A stretch of DNA of 55,592 nt from Gamarada debralockiae (Eukaryota > Ascomycota > Leotiomycetes > Helotiales > Hyphodiscaceae). The stretch lies in contig NXFV01001909.1 in the NCBI GenBank assembly GCA_002803225.1, positions 1 through 55,592 of the forward strand. Reading direction: 5' to 3'. Made by a program: the position numbers and the translations under genes. Under the pieces are notes generated by a model that saw only the letters and a program-made list of their open reading frames with translations, ran no database searches and was not told the origin of the DNA. Below, piece by piece: positions 55,548-55,592 of this stretch. The number at the start of each line of letters is the position of its first letter. Position 1 is the first letter of the stretch.

Positions 55548-55592
55548 CTGGAGATATTAGTGTGAGATAATGGATTGAGGGGGGGGGGGGGG

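Noticed and set aside
1..55592. CRISPR array, rRNA, bacterial operon or phage features
   Set aside because: The DNA is eukaryotic with spliced genes, and no regularly spaced repeats or rRNA blocks were seen.

Overview
The window looks like nuclear DNA of a filamentous ascomycete (Pezizomycotina). Genes carry short introns of about 45-80 bp with GT...AG ends and CTAAC/CTGAC-like branch sites. Fungal-specific families are present: a Zn2Cys6 regulator, a bZIP-DUF3425 regulator, a WSC-domain copper radical oxidase and a membrane-anchored exo-beta-1,3-glucanase. A Leotiomycete is my best guess from protein style, but that is inference. No rRNA, tRNA, CRISPR array or recognisable transposon was found.

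Left part (1-15 kb): mostly housekeeping genes. An exo-1,3-glucanase (-) and mitochondrial branched-chain 2-oxoacid dehydrogenase E1-beta (+) share a 337-bp divergent promoter. F-actin capping protein alpha (+), cytochrome b5 (+), a RING protein (-) and a small protein with an internal duplication (-) follow. Then come the Hsp90 co-chaperone p23 (-) and ESCRT-III Vps24/CHMP3 (+), again divergent.

Middle part (15-36 kb): a 1278-residue secreted protein with five WSC domains and a glyoxal/galactose-oxidase-type copper radical oxidase domain (-) is followed by about 4 kb without a clear gene. Next are an AT-hook/C2H2 protein (+), a Zn2Cys6 transcription factor (+), an O6-alkylguanine-DNA alkyltransferase with a long N-terminal extension (-) and a 1759-residue WD40/proline-rich protein (-).

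Right part (36-55.6 kb): a small serine-rich protein gene sits alone in nearly 8 kb of otherwise unassigned DNA. Then come Trm2 tRNA m5U methyltransferase (-), an NAD(P)-binding Rossmann-fold protein (+), a multi-pass membrane protein of unknown function with a PPxY motif (+) and a bZIP-DUF3425 factor (-). From 51.5 to 54.8 kb there is a cluster of broken genes on one strand: a STAND/NACHT-like fragment, a C2H2 zinc-finger gene with a frameshift, and an Est1/SMG7-like fragment. The window ends inside an MFS permease gene and a run of G, probably a contig edge.

Most gene models were rebuilt by hand by joining open frames at splice sites; in each multi-exon case the reading phases add up to a whole number of codons. 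The genes do not form one obvious pathway. The most unusual items are the alkyltransferase fusion, the five-WSC oxidase, the duplicated RRGACM protein, the orphan PPxY membrane protein and the pseudogene cluster.
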